DNA of 64,000 nucleotides from Duganella flavida. GTDB taxonomy: Bacteria; Pseudomonadota; Gammaproteobacteria; Burkholderiales; Burkholderiaceae_D. Numbering within the stretch: the stretch's first letter is position 1; each line of letters opens with the position of its first letter. Positions 24,925-33,994 of the stretch are shown piece after piece. The stretch spans positions 1-64,000 of the forward strand of contig NZ_WWCN01000024.1 of the NCBI RefSeq assembly GCF_009857445.1, written 5' to 3'. Under the pieces are notes generated by a model. That model ran no database searches. It saw only the letters and a list, made by a program, of their open reading frames with translations, and was not told the origin of the DNA. The translations under genes and the position numbers were made by a program.

Positions 24925-25470
24925 ATGACGACTACTACCACCGACATCGCGGGCCGCCGTGCCGTCGATGCCTACACGGCCTATGAGATTGAGACCTTCC
25001 TCAAGCGTGAAGCGCGTCTGCTCGATACCGAGCGCTACGACGACTGGCTGGCCATGCTGGCCGAAGACATCCACTACTGGATGCCTGCGATCGAAAGTCG
25101 GCGCCGCGCCAACAACGGCGGCGTGACCCACTTGCCTGGCCGGATGGCGTTCTTCGACGACTTCATGGAGCACCTCCAGAAGCGAGTGGCGCGCTTCAAG
25201 CAGCCTACTGCTTGGGCCGAGGATCCACCGACCCGTCATACGCACGTGGTTGGCAACGTGGAGGCGTATCCGGCTGAGTCCGAGGGCGAGTATGAGGTGT
25301 ACTCAACCTTCGTCAACTATCGCAGCCGGGTGGAGACCGACAACGACATGTTGATTGGCCGGCGCACCGACATCATCCGCCGTACGCCGGACGGCTTGCG
25401 CCTTGCTCGCCGCAAGATCGTCATCACGCAAACCCTGTTGCAGGCCAAAAACCTCAACACTTTCCTTTGA
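24925..25470 (+). CDS. Ring-hydroxylating dioxygenase, beta subunit
   Basis: 181 aa of the small-subunit family with an NTF2-like fold. Typical segments are YEIETFLKREARLLDTERYDDWLAML, the DIHYWMP strand and RFKQPTAWAEDPPTRHTHVVGN. The C-terminal IVITQTLLQAKNLNTFL is also typical. The subunit is structural and stabilises an alpha3beta3 hexamer. It lies 11 bases after the alpha subunit, with a seven-base gap to the dehydrogenase gene. Confidence 0.93.
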   Translation: MTTTTTDIAGRRAVDAYTAYEIETFLKREARLLDTERYDDWLAMLAEDIHYWMPAIESRRRANNGGVTHLPGRMAFFDDFMEHLQKRVARFKQPTAWAEDPPTRHTHVVGNVEAYPAESEGEYEVYSTFVNYRSRVETDNDMLIGRRTDIIRRTPDGLRLARRKIVITQTLLQAKNLNTFL

Positions 25471-25477
25471 GGCAGAT

Positions 25478-26278
25478 ATGGGCTGGTTAGACAACGATGT
25501 GGCACTGGTGACCGGCGGCGGCTCCGGCATCGGCCTGGCAGTGGTACGGCGCTTCTTGGCTGAGGGCGCGCGCGGCGTTGGCGTGTTGCTTCGCGACCAG
25601 CGCCAGGCGGGGGCGCTCCAAGAGGAGTTCGGCGAGCGGGTGTGTCCGGTGATTGGCGATGTGCGCGTCTACGCTGACCACGAGCGTGCGGTGAATGCAA
25701 CCGTGGCTGCCTACGGCAAGCTCGATACGCTGGTCGGCAATGCAGGCGTCTGGGACTTCTTTTCCAGCCTGGTGAAGACCGAGCCGGATGCGTTAGCCGC
25801 ATCGTTCGATGAAATATTCGACGTGAACGTCAAAGGCTACCTGCTGGCCGCGCGTGCCGCTGCGGCTGAACTGCGGAAAAGTAACGGCAGCATGATCTTC
25901 ACGCTTTCCAATGCCAGTTTCTACGCGGGTGGTGGTGGGCCAGTATATGTGGCTTCCAAACATGCTGCCGTCGGCTTAATCAAGCAGCTTGCTTACGAGT
26001 TGGCACCCCATGTGAGGGTCAATGGCGTGGCGCCGGGCGGAACCGCCACGCCGCTGAAAGGTCCGGCTGCGCTAGGCAAACAGGATGCTCGGCTGTCGAA
26101 TATCCCAGGCTTCGAACAGGCCGTAGCGGATGCCGTACCTCTGGCCTTCATGGCTCAGCCGGAAGACCATACCGGTCATTACGTGTTGCTGGCATCGCGC
26201 GCTAATTCTCGCGCAACCACGGCAGCCATTTTGCAAAGCGACGGCGGTTGGGAAGTGCGCGGGCGCCAGAAGAAATAA
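25478..26278 (+). CDS. Short-chain dehydrogenase, cis-dihydrodiol dehydrogenase
   Basis: 266 aa, classical SDR of the BphB/HcaB type. It shows the NAD-binding GGGSGIG motif, the GNAGVWD motif and the catalytic Tyr157-x3-Lys161 in YVASK, with Ser144 nearby. It should oxidise the cis-dihydrodiol to the catechol that the LigAB-type enzyme opens. The start at 25478 follows GAGG; the longer frame starting in the beta-subunit gene is not used. The ASFYAGGGGPVYVASKHA region is the usual signature of dihydrodiol dehydrogenases. Confidence 0.9.
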   Translation: MGWLDNDVALVTGGGSGIGLAVVRRFLAEGARGVGVLLRDQRQAGALQEEFGERVCPVIGDVRVYADHERAVNATVAAYGKLDTLVGNAGVWDFFSSLVKTEPDALAASFDEIFDVNVKGYLLAARAAAAELRKSNGSMIFTLSNASFYAGGGGPVYVASKHAAVGLIKQLAYELAPHVRVNGVAPGGTATPLKGPAALGKQDARLSNIPGFEQAVADAVPLAFMAQPEDHTGHYVLLASRANSRATTAAILQSDGGWEVRGRQKK

Positions 26279-26302
26279 CTATTCAATTCAAAGGAAATCC
26301 AA

Positions 26303-27283
26303 GTGAAACGAGACATCCTGAAAGAGCTCTTCCCAGCCGGCCGCTTGCCGCTCCTGGCGGCCCCCATGTTCCTGGTATCCGGTCCTGACCTGGCCGTCGC
26401 CTGCGCAAAGTCTGGCGTCATTGGCAGCTTCCCAGCGCCGAACGCGCGTAGCGTCGAGATTCTGGAGACCTGGCTGCAACAAGTCACGTCCGCACTCAGC
26501 GATTGCCGCGACGCGGCGCCTTGGGCGTTGAACATGATTGTGCACAGCACTTATGACCGCTTCGAGCGCGAGCTGGCGCTGGTCATGAAGTACCAGCCCA
26601 AAGTGGTTACCACCGCGTTGGGCAGCCCGAAGCGCGTGCTGGAGCATGTGCACAGCTATGGCGGCGTAGTGATGGCCGACGTGATTACCCCAGCTCTGGC
26701 TCGCAAGGCAGCTGACGCTGGCGTCGATGCGCTGATTCTGGTCACCCAGGGGGCGGGCGGTCATACCGGAAACTACAACCCATTCGCCTTTATCGCCGAA
26801 GTGCGCAAGTTCTGGCAGGGGCCGCTTGGCTTGGCCGGCTGCATCTCCAGTGGACGTGATGTGCGTGCCGCCCAGCTGATGGGCGTCGATTTCGCTGTCG
26901 CTGGCACTCGCTTCATTGCTACCGAAGAAAGCATGGCCGCGCCGGAGTACCGCCAGCTGCTGGTCGATAGCGATATCGAGGACCTGGTCGAGTCCAAGGC
27001 TGTGTCCGGTGTGCTGGGGAACTGGCTCAAGTCCACTATGGCTGCGGCCGGTGTCGATCCGGAAGGCGATGGCAAGGGGAAGCAGATCGACTTCTCGGGG
27101 GATATCAGCGCCGGCAAGAAGGCCTGGAAGGACATCTGGTCGGCAGGCCAAGGGCTGGGCACCATCGAGCGCGTCGCGCCAGTGCACGAAGTTGTTGCAG
27201 CTCTGCGCAATGAGTACCTCGAGGTGCTCCGCTCGGAGCAGGCATTTGTCAATGAAGCTTTGAACCAAGGAGCGCTGGCATGA
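26303..27283 (+). CDS. Nitronate monooxygenase-like FMN protein
   Basis: 326 aa, TIM-barrel FMN family of 2-nitropropane dioxygenase. Characteristic parts are LPLLAAPMFLVSGPDLAVACA at the N-terminus, the barrel strand ADVITPALARKAADAGVDA, the FMN-phosphate loop QGAGGHTG and the GCISSGRDV/GVDFAVAGTRF pair. The start is a GTG behind AAAGGAAA. This family oxidises alkyl nitronates, but many members have other or unknown roles. Its place in the middle of a ring-cleavage operon is unusual. It may handle a nitro compound or act on a side chain or reactive by-product; this is inference. Confidence 0.85.
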   Translation: MKRDILKELFPAGRLPLLAAPMFLVSGPDLAVACAKSGVIGSFPAPNARSVEILETWLQQVTSALSDCRDAAPWALNMIVHSTYDRFERELALVMKYQPKVVTTALGSPKRVLEHVHSYGGVVMADVITPALARKAADAGVDALILVTQGAGGHTGNYNPFAFIAEVRKFWQGPLGLAGCISSGRDVRAAQLMGVDFAVAGTRFIATEESMAAPEYRQLLVDSDIEDLVESKAVSGVLGNWLKSTMAAAGVDPEGDGKGKQIDFSGDISAGKKAWKDIWSAGQGLGTIERVAPVHEVVAALRNEYLEVLRSEQAFVNEALNQGALA

Positions 27284-28062
27284 GCCCGACCGTAATACAG
27301 CAAGCGGCCGATGCGCTGTGGCATGCCCGTGCCACCAAAACCACCATACCGCGTGTGTCGGAAACCTTCGGGATCTCCACCGCAGCCGACGCTTACGCCG
27401 TGTCGGCCCTGAACGTCGCACGTGCAGTGGCGCGTGGCGCCAAGATTTCCGGGAAAAAGATTGGTCTAACCTCCACAGCAGTCCAACAGCAACTCGGCGT
27501 AGACCAGCCCGACTACGGCGTGCTGCTGGCAAATATGGAATACCTGTCTGGCGCCACTTTGCCCACTGGTCGGCTTATCCAGCCTAAGGCCGAGGGCGAA
27601 ATCGCGTTCGTCGTAGGGCGCGACCTGCCACAGGAACAGCTTACCTGGTCCCAGTTCCTGCATGGGCTGGAGTACGCACTGCCAGCAATCGAAATCGTCG
27701 ACAGTGCGATCAACGACTGGAAGATTACGCTGGTCGACACCGTTGCTGACAACGCCTCCTGTGGCATGTATGTGCTGGGCTTGGAGCCGCGCCGTATAGG
27801 CGATGTGGATCTGGCCGGCGCCGCGCTGGACTTGCGTAAGAACGGCGTGACAGGGGCGGTCGGTGCCGGTGTGGCCTGCTTGGGCAACCCCTTGCTGGCC
27901 GCCTACTGGCTTGCTAAGACCATGGCCGCCGCCGGCCAGCCATTGTTAGCAGGCGACGTCGTCATGTCCGGAGCGCTGGGACCGATGGTGCCAATCGTCG
28001 CAGGAGACCGAATTGAAGTGGAAATCAGCGGCTTCGGCCGAGTCAACTGCACGCTAGCCTAA
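27280..28062 (+). CDS. 2-keto-4-pentenoate (2-hydroxypenta-2,4-dienoate) hydratase
   Basis: 260 aa of the MhpD/DmpE/BphH family. It adds water to 2-hydroxypenta-2,4-dienoate, giving 4-hydroxy-2-oxovalerate, with a divalent metal. Visible family marks are GKKIGLTSTAVQQQLGVDQPDYG, the metal-binding AEGEIAFVVGRDL and AIEIVDSAINDWKI. Start and upstream stop overlap (ATGA). It should work directly after the hydrolase encoded at 21242 and before the aldolase encoded at 30976. Confidence 0.92.
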   Translation: MSPTVIQQAADALWHARATKTTIPRVSETFGISTAADAYAVSALNVARAVARGAKISGKKIGLTSTAVQQQLGVDQPDYGVLLANMEYLSGATLPTGRLIQPKAEGEIAFVVGRDLPQEQLTWSQFLHGLEYALPAIEIVDSAINDWKITLVDTVADNASCGMYVLGLEPRRIGDVDLAGAALDLRKNGVTGAVGAGVACLGNPLLAAYWLAKTMAAAGQPLLAGDVVMSGALGPMVPIVAGDRIEVEISGFGRVNCTLA

Positions 28063-28126
28063 ATATCGGTAGTTCTGAGCAAACGGAGACAAAAGTGAAA
28101 AACACAATGAGGCTGGCGAAATTATC

Positions 28127-29986
28127 ATGGATATGAAAAGCATGAAGCCGGCGACCGCACTGGGACTAGCGCTGGCGCTGCCCGATATTGAGCGCGTTGA
28201 TCTTGGCAGCGGCAGCTTCGTGCTGCGTTCGCGTACCCAACTACGGCCACATGTGCGCTGCGTTGGCGACTGGCTCGAACGCTGGGCACACGATACCCCA
28301 GATACCGTCTTCTTGGCCGAGCGCGACGCAAGTGGCGAAGCCTGGCGGCGTCTGACGTATTGGGAAGTGCTGCAGAGCGTGGGGGGCATCGCTCAAGCGC
28401 TACTGAATATGGGGCTGAGCAGTGCCGCGCCGGTGGTGATTTTGTCAGACAACAGCGTTGACGCTGCGTTGCTGAAATTGGCGGCCATGCATGTTGGCAT
28501 TCCAGTAGCAATCCTGTCGTCAGCCTATACGCGCAGCACCAAGGATCATAGCAAGTTGTTTGGTCTGCTACGCCTGCTTGGGCCGGGGCTGATGTACGCG
28601 TCGGACGGCACCATCTATGGAAATGCGATGCGCGCCGCAGAAATCCGCTGCCCGCTGGTGTTCTCCGCAAATGCCGATGGCATGGGCATGGATTTCGGGC
28701 GGCTGCAATCCGTGCAGGAGACTGCCGAAGTGGCCAATGCATTCGCGCGCGTGACGCCCGATACGCACGCCAAATACTTGCTGACGTCTGGTTCCACGGG
28801 CGCACCGAAGGCTGTCATTAATACTCACCGCATGCTTTGCGCCAATCAGGAGGCGATTGCGCAGGTATGGCCATTCATTGAAGAGAAGCCTCCGGTGCTG
28901 CTGGACTGGCTACCGTGGAGTCACACCTTTGGCGCAAATCATAACTTCAATATGATCTTGCGCAACGGCGGCACGCTGTACATTGATGACGGCCGTCCGG
29001 TTCCTGGCATGATTGAGAAGTCGGTACGCAACCTGATGTCGGTGAAGCCGACACTCTATATGAACGTGCCCAAGGGCTTCGACGCCATGCTGCCCATGCT
29101 GGAGCAGGACGTCGAACTGGCCGCGCATCTGTTCTCGAATTTGGACGCTATCTTCTTCGCTGCCGCTGCCTTGCCAAAGCAAACATCGGAACGACTGAAG
29201 GCGCTGGCGAACAAACTCTGTGTGCGCCCTATGTTCTTCACCTCCGCGTGGGGTGCTACCGAAACTTCGCCACTGGTGACCAGCGTCCACTTCCAGACCG
29301 ACCATTCGGCCAACATCGGCCTTCCTGTGCCTGGAATGGAGCTGAAATTCGTTCCCAACGGCGACAAGCTCGAAATGAGAGTACGTGGCACCGGGGTCTT
29401 TCCAGGCTACCGTGGCGCGCCCGACCTGACTACCAAGGCTTTCGACGCCGAAGGCTACTACCTGATCGGCGATGCTGGCCGGCTGGTCGATCCGGATGAT
29501 CCCAACGCAGGCGTTCTGTTCGATGGCCGTGTGTCCGAGGACTTCAAACTCACCACAGGCACCTGGGTTTCGGTGGGTACATTGCGTGTCGCGGCAGTAG
29601 GCGCCTTGTCGCCCCTGGTGCAAGACGCGGTGGTAACCGGCCACGGACGCGACGAGCTGGGGCTGCTGCTGTTCCCGTCACCTGCTATGCGCAGGCTGGC
29701 CGGCGACCAGGACGGAAACATGCCTGGTGAGCTGCTGGCGGGCCACCCCGCTGTGCGTGAACACATTGCGCAAGGGTTGGCGACTATGAACCAGGGTAAG
29801 GGTTCGGCATCTTCCGCCATGCGTGCAGCGATTTTGTCCGAACAGCCCGACCTGGGGCGGGGCGAGACCACCGATAAAGGCTATATCAACCAGCGCGCGG
29901 TGCTGGAACTGCGCGCGCATGAAGTGGAACGGTTGTACGGCGACGGCCCATCCGTTATCCGCCCGGCACACGCAGGGCAATCCTGA
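28127..29986 (+). CDS. Feruloyl-CoA synthetase-like acyl-CoA ligase
   Basis: 619 aa, ANL superfamily. It begins with the N-terminal pattern of feruloyl-CoA synthases (RVDLGSGSFVLRSRTQL, VFLAERDASG), carries the AMP-binding P-loop LLTSGSTGAPKAVINTHRM, the WGATETSPLV motif, the YYLIGDAGRLVD motif and a C-terminal KGYINQRAVLELRA with the catalytic Lys. It should activate an aromatic or phenylpropenoic acid as CoA thioester. No enoyl-CoA hydratase/aldolase (Ech) is present, so the classical ferulate route is incomplete here. It may activate the acid released by the hydrolase or a side-chain acid before ring attack. Confidence 0.85.
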   Translation: MDMKSMKPATALGLALALPDIERVDLGSGSFVLRSRTQLRPHVRCVGDWLERWAHDTPDTVFLAERDASGEAWRRLTYWEVLQSVGGIAQALLNMGLSSAAPVVILSDNSVDAALLKLAAMHVGIPVAILSSAYTRSTKDHSKLFGLLRLLGPGLMYASDGTIYGNAMRAAEIRCPLVFSANADGMGMDFGRLQSVQETAEVANAFARVTPDTHAKYLLTSGSTGAPKAVINTHRMLCANQEAIAQVWPFIEEKPPVLLDWLPWSHTFGANHNFNMILRNGGTLYIDDGRPVPGMIEKSVRNLMSVKPTLYMNVPKGFDAMLPMLEQDVELAAHLFSNLDAIFFAAAALPKQTSERLKALANKLCVRPMFFTSAWGATETSPLVTSVHFQTDHSANIGLPVPGMELKFVPNGDKLEMRVRGTGVFPGYRGAPDLTTKAFDAEGYYLIGDAGRLVDPDDPNAGVLFDGRVSEDFKLTTGTWVSVGTLRVAAVGALSPLVQDAVVTGHGRDELGLLLFPSPAMRRLAGDQDGNMPGELLAGHPAVREHIAQGLATMNQGKGSASSAMRAAILSEQPDLGRGETTDKGYINQRAVLELRAHEVERLYGDGPSVIRPAHAGQS

Positions 29987-30010
29987 ACATCACACGAACG
30001 AGGAAGCGGT

Positions 30011-30979
30011 ATGGTTAAGAAAATCAAAGTTGCCATCATCGGCTCTGGAAACATCGGAACCGACTTGATGATTAAGGTGCTGCGCCACGGCGAGCATCTG
30101 GAAATGGGCGCCATGGTCGGCATCGACCCGGCATCGGACGGTCTGGCCCGCGCGGCGCGTATGGGCGTGGCAATTACTCATGAAGGCGTGGAAGGGCTTA
30201 CGCGCTTGCCGGTGTTCGAGGACATAGACATCGTGTTCGACGCCACCAGCGCATCAGCCCACGTGCGCAACGACAAGTTCCTTCGTGAGCTGCGCCCTGA
30301 CATCCGCCTGGTCGACCTGACGCCGGCTGCGATTGGTCCCTACTGTGTTCCGGTGGTGAACCTGGATGACCATGTGAAAGCGCTGAACGTCAACATGGTC
30401 ACCTGCGGCGGCCAAGCCACCATACCCATCGTCGCTGCGGTGTCGCGTGTGGCTAAAGTCCACTACGGCGAAATCATTGCCTCTATCTCGAGTAAGTCGG
30501 CCGGTCCTGGTACTCGCGCCAATATCGACGAATTCACCGAAACCACCTCGATGGCAATCGAAGCAGTAGGCGGCGCCACCAAGGGCAAGGCCATCATCGT
30601 ACTGAACCCGGCCGAGCCGCCGCTGATTATGCGCGATACGGTCTACTGCCTCTCGGACCTGGCCGATGAAACTGCTATAGCTGCGTCCATCGAGCAGACC
30701 GTCGCAGCAGTGCGCAGCTACGTGCCAGGCTACCGCCTGAAGCAGCAAGTGCAGTTCGACCGCATCAGCCCAGACTCGCCGATTAACATCCCTGGCGTTG
30801 GAAGTCGCATGAGCGGTTTGAAAACCTCGGTGTTCCTGGAAGTGGAGGGCGCCGCCCACTATCTGCCAGCCTACGCAGGCAACCTGGACATCATGACCTC
30901 GGCCGCCAAGGCCTGTGCCGAGCGCATGGCACAAGACATCCTGGCAGCCCGCAGCATTCAATCCGGAGTAGCAGCATGA
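30011..30979 (+). CDS. mhpF: Acetaldehyde dehydrogenase (acetylating)
   Basis: 322 aa, MhpF/BphJ/DmpF family. It converts acetaldehyde to acetyl-CoA with NAD and CoA, receiving the aldehyde through a channel from the aldolase. The NAD-binding [14 protein letters not shown] and the catalytic Cys132 in [13 protein letters not shown] are present. It is preceded by GAGGAAG. Its stop overlaps the start of the aldolase gene, the usual order for this enzyme pair. Confidence 0.96.
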   Translation: MVKKIKVAIIGSGNIGTDLMIKVLRHGEHLEMGAMVGIDPASDGLARAARMGVAITHEGVEGLTRLPVFEDIDIVFDATSASAHVRNDKFLRELRPDIRLVDLTPAAIGPYCVPVVNLDDHVKALNVNMVTCGGQATIPIVAAVSRVAKVHYGEIIASISSKSAGPGTRANIDEFTETTSMAIEAVGGATKGKAIIVLNPAEPPLIMRDTVYCLSDLADETAIAASIEQTVAAVRSYVPGYRLKQQVQFDRISPDSPINIPGVGSRMSGLKTSVFLEVEGAAHYLPAYAGNLDIMTSAAKACAERMAQDILAARSIQSGVAA

Positions 30980-32016
30980 AAAAGATATATATTTCCGATG
31001 TGACCCTGCGCGACGGCTCCCATGCCATCCGTCACCAGTACAGCGTGGCTCAGGTCCAGCAGATCGCCAAGGCATTGGACGAGGCCAAGGTCGACTCCAT
31101 CGAAGTCGCCCACGGCGACGGACTGCGCGGCTCCAGCTTCAACTACGGCTTCGGCGCGCACACCGATCTGGAATGGATCGAGGCCGTGGCCGGCGTGGTC
31201 AAGCACTCCAAGGTCACCACTTTGCTCTTACCAGGTATCGGCACCATCCATGACCTGCGCCAGGCGTACGATGCTGGTGCGCGTATCGTGCGGGTGGCTA
31301 CGCACTGCACCGAGGCCGATATTTCTAAGCAGCACATCGAATACGCACGCAACCTCGGCATGGAAGCTGTCGGCTTCCTGATGATGAGCCACATGACTAC
31401 CCCACAGCACCTGGCCGAACAAGCCAAGCTGATGGAAAGCTACGGCGCCACATGCTGCTACGTTGTCGATTCCGGCGGCGCACTGGGCATGAACGACGTG
31501 CGCGATCGCTTCCGCGCATTCAAGGATGTGCTCAAGTCTGAGACTCAGACTGGCATCCATGCACACCATAACTTGAGTCTGGGCGTGGCCAATTCCATCG
31601 TCGCAGTGGAAGAGGGCTGCGACCGTGTCGATGCTAGCTTGGCTGGTATGGGCGCTGGCGCCGGCAACGCGCCGCTGGAAGTGTTCATCGCAGCTGCTGA
31701 CCGCCTCGGCTGGGACCACGGCTGCGACCTGTACAAGTTGATGGACGCTGCGGACGATCTGGTCCGCCCGCTGCAGGACCGGCCGGTGCGGGTTGACCGC
31801 GAAACGCTGGCGCTGGGCTACGCGGGCGTGTATTCGAGCTTCCTGCGCCATGCCGAAGTGGCTGCAGGAAAATATGGCTTGAAGGCTGTCGATATCTTGG
31901 TCGAGCTGGGCCGTCGCCGCATGGTGGGCGGCCAAGAGGACATGATTGTGGACGTGGCGCTGGATCTGCTGCGGCAGGGCGTCGCGAAATCGACTGCGAC
32001 TGGTACGGCGGGCTGA
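30976..32016 (+). CDS. mhpE: 4-hydroxy-2-oxovalerate aldolase
   Basis: 346 aa, HMGL-like aldolase of the MhpE/BphI/DmpG family. It cleaves 4-hydroxy-2-oxovalerate to pyruvate and acetaldehyde. The metal site is shown by [14 protein letters not shown] and by H-x-H in [11 protein letters not shown], and the C-terminal DmpG communication domain ([15 protein letters not shown]) is complete. It forms a heterotetramer with the acylating dehydrogenase encoded just upstream, whose stop overlaps this start. Confidence 0.96.
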   Translation: MKKIYISDVTLRDGSHAIRHQYSVAQVQQIAKALDEAKVDSIEVAHGDGLRGSSFNYGFGAHTDLEWIEAVAGVVKHSKVTTLLLPGIGTIHDLRQAYDAGARIVRVATHCTEADISKQHIEYARNLGMEAVGFLMMSHMTTPQHLAEQAKLMESYGATCCYVVDSGGALGMNDVRDRFRAFKDVLKSETQTGIHAHHNLSLGVANSIVAVEEGCDRVDASLAGMGAGAGNAPLEVFIAAADRLGWDHGCDLYKLMDAADDLVRPLQDRPVRVDRETLALGYAGVYSSFLRHAEVAAGKYGLKAVDILVELGRRRMVGGQEDMIVDVALDLLRQGVAKSTATGTAG

Positions 32017-32019
32017 ATT

Positions 32020-33087
32020 ATGAGCGAGTACACCCTGACATTCGCACCAAATGGCGCGATGGTTCAATGCTCCCCGGGGAGTAGCCTGCTTGATTCTGCG
32101 CTGGCAGCTGGCTACTTCCCTCGCCATAGTTGCCGACGCGGGGAATGTAATGCTTGCGAAGCTCGGGTGCTGAGCGGTGAAGTGGCTTACCCGGAAGGTT
32201 TTAAACCCGAGGGTGTGAGAGATGGCCATATCCTAACCTGTCAAGCTCGCGCATGCAGCGACCTGGTCGTCGAGGCGCAGGAAGTCTCTGCCACACCGGG
32301 ACAACGCGTAGTACAAACAGGTGCCAGGGTGGTAGACGTCACGCGAGTCAGTGGAGACGTTACAGCTGTACGACTGCAAGTATCTCCTGGAACTGGCTTC
32401 GCCTTTGAGGCGGGCCAGTATGTCGATGTCGTTCTGCGTGATGGCGAACGCAGGAGCTACTCGATGGCAAACGCGCCAGACGCAGAAGGCATCATTGAGT
32501 GGCACGTGCGCGCACTTCCGCAGGGGCGCTTCTCGAATCATGTCTACCAGAAGCTCAAACCACGCGACATGCTTCGCATTGAAGGACCATTCGGCTCCTT
32601 CATGCTGCAGCCTACCGAAGCGCCCATCATCCTGGTAGCGTCTGGAACTGGCTTCGCGCCTATTTGCGCAATGCTGAAAGCCCACGGTGAGCGCATTGCG
32701 CAGCGAGGTGCGGTGCTGTATTGGGGCGGCTACCGACTGACCGACCTGTATGCGCTAGATGAGATTGAAGTGCTATTGCAACGCTACCCTGGCTTGCGTT
32801 TCGTGCCAGTGCTGTCGGGCCCAGAGGCGGGGTGGGAGGGGCGCACTGGCTTCGTGCACGAGGCTGTGGCGCAGGACCACTTGGATCTGTCAGCGCATGA
32901 AGTGTACGCCTGTGGCAATCCGTTGATGGTAGACGCGGCGCGGCAAGTATTCGTTCGCGACAACGGTCTGAACGAGCACAACTTCTTCAGCGACGCCTTC
33001 ATCACGCGTCGCCTCTCCAGCCAGGAGATGGACCATAACTCTCCGGAGCCAAAGGCTTCCTCTCAGGGACAAGTCGAGCGGGTATAG
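32020..33087 (+). CDS. 2Fe-2S/FAD oxidoreductase, dioxygenase reductase component
   Basis: 355 aa. The N-terminal plant-type ferredoxin domain binds 2Fe-2S through C38, C43, C46 (SCRRGECNAC) and C74 (LTCQA). An FAD-binding barrel (RRSYSMANAP) and an NAD-binding domain (VASGTGFAPI, CGNPLMVDAA) follow. It should pass electrons from NADH to the Rieske ferredoxin encoded at 23220. Such a ferredoxin-fused reductase together with a separate Rieske ferredoxin makes a three-component system like that of naphthalene dioxygenase. It is the last gene of the operon. Confidence 0.92.
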   Translation: MSEYTLTFAPNGAMVQCSPGSSLLDSALAAGYFPRHSCRRGECNACEARVLSGEVAYPEGFKPEGVRDGHILTCQARACSDLVVEAQEVSATPGQRVVQTGARVVDVTRVSGDVTAVRLQVSPGTGFAFEAGQYVDVVLRDGERRSYSMANAPDAEGIIEWHVRALPQGRFSNHVYQKLKPRDMLRIEGPFGSFMLQPTEAPIILVASGTGFAPICAMLKAHGERIAQRGAVLYWGGYRLTDLYALDEIEVLLQRYPGLRFVPVLSGPEAGWEGRTGFVHEAVAQDHLDLSAHEVYACGNPLMVDAARQVFVRDNGLNEHNFFSDAFITRRLSSQEMDHNSPEPKASSQGQVERV

Positions 33088-33118
33088 TCGGCACCGCAAA
33101 TTCCAGACCAAGCCCAAC

Positions 33119-33151
33119 GGGCTGAGCTCTATGCATTTCGGAGCTCAGCCC
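33119..33151 (+). terminator. Operon-end hairpin
   Basis: GGGCTGAGCTC (33119-33129) pairs perfectly with GAGCTCAGCCC (33141-33151), 31 bases past the reductase stop. There is no T-run, so it may protect the 3' end as much as terminate. Confidence 0.6.
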
Positions 33152-33309
33152 TCGGCTGCCTTAAAATACAATAGCTCAGGTTTCGTCTGTCGGCGGCTAC
33201 AATCTGAGTTGGCGCGTTCGCCCTATCCGTTAACAACGGCGATCATGCGGTTGTCACGCCTTCGAGCTGCAGGATTACTCGACGTCATCGAAAACAAGAA
33301 AGAAAGCCA

Positions 33310-33945
33310 ATGAGAGACTGGAATCCCGAGAAAGTGTTGAGATCGCATGTCCGAAGCGCGGCTAAGCTTTGGCGAAAAGATGGCGGCTACTTAAATTTCA
33401 AGAATTCGACAAAATATGATGTCATTATTGATGGAAAGCCATACCCACCGAAGGCGATTTCGAGCATAGCCCATTTCCTGGCGACGAACAAAATTCTTCG
33501 GGCCGATGAATTTGTTGGTTCTAAAGAAGGGATATGGCATCGCCGTCTCAAGGACCTCGATTTTCAAATTCTATCGAAAGGAGAGCATGCGGATTTTTCT
33601 GAGCAAGTATCCTTGAGTTTGAAATTGCCACGTGCGACTCTTCAGCGAAAAGCTGCGATGGCCGCTAAACAGGCTCCTGCGAAAGTTCAAGTCCAAGTTA
33701 CACGATACGTTCGTAGTCCGCATGTGGTTGCGGAACGCCTTCTAAGGGCGAATGGATATTGTGAGAGATGCCGGAAGCCTGCTCCGTTTAAGCGACTACG
33801 AGACAAAAAACCTTATCTTGAAGTCCACCATATTCAGTTGCTTTCGCAAGGAGGTCTTGATAGCGTAGAGAATACGCAGGCTCTCTGCCCCAACTGCCAC
33901 AGCGAAGTACATGACCGACTGCGTATTGAAGGCTATGTCGAGTAA
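33310..33945 (+). CDS. HNH endonuclease, McrA-like
   Basis: 211 aa. The C-terminal third is an HNH/zinc-finger nuclease: YCERCRKPAP, then LEVHHIQLLSQGG, then ENTQALCPNCHSEVHDR. This gives two CxxC zinc pairs and the catalytic His pair. The N-terminal 110 residues contain a TKYDVIIDGKPYPPKAI segment and may recognise DNA, as head domains do in modified-DNA restriction enzymes. It is A/T-richer than the neighbouring operon and has AAGAAAG in front of the ATG. It is a single-gene restriction candidate between the catabolic operon and the sensor cluster. Confidence 0.8.
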   Translation: MRDWNPEKVLRSHVRSAAKLWRKDGGYLNFKNSTKYDVIIDGKPYPPKAISSIAHFLATNKILRADEFVGSKEGIWHRRLKDLDFQILSKGEHADFSEQVSLSLKLPRATLQRKAAMAAKQAPAKVQVQVTRYVRSPHVVAERLLRANGYCERCRKPAPFKRLRDKKPYLEVHHIQLLSQGGLDSVENTQALCPNCHSEVHDRLRIEGYVE

Positions 33946-33994
33946 ATTCAAGTTGCCTCCAGGGGCACGGTGCTTAAAGACCGTCTGACCAATT

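Noticed and set aside
22252-32229. Several long minus-strand open frames across the catabolic operon
   Set aside because: All are antisense shadows of recognised enzymes with low-complexity His/Arg/Gln-rich translations.
33131-33313. 60-codon open frame between the reductase and HNH genes
   Set aside because: It begins inside the operon-end hairpin, lacks a ribosome binding site and overlaps the HNH start.
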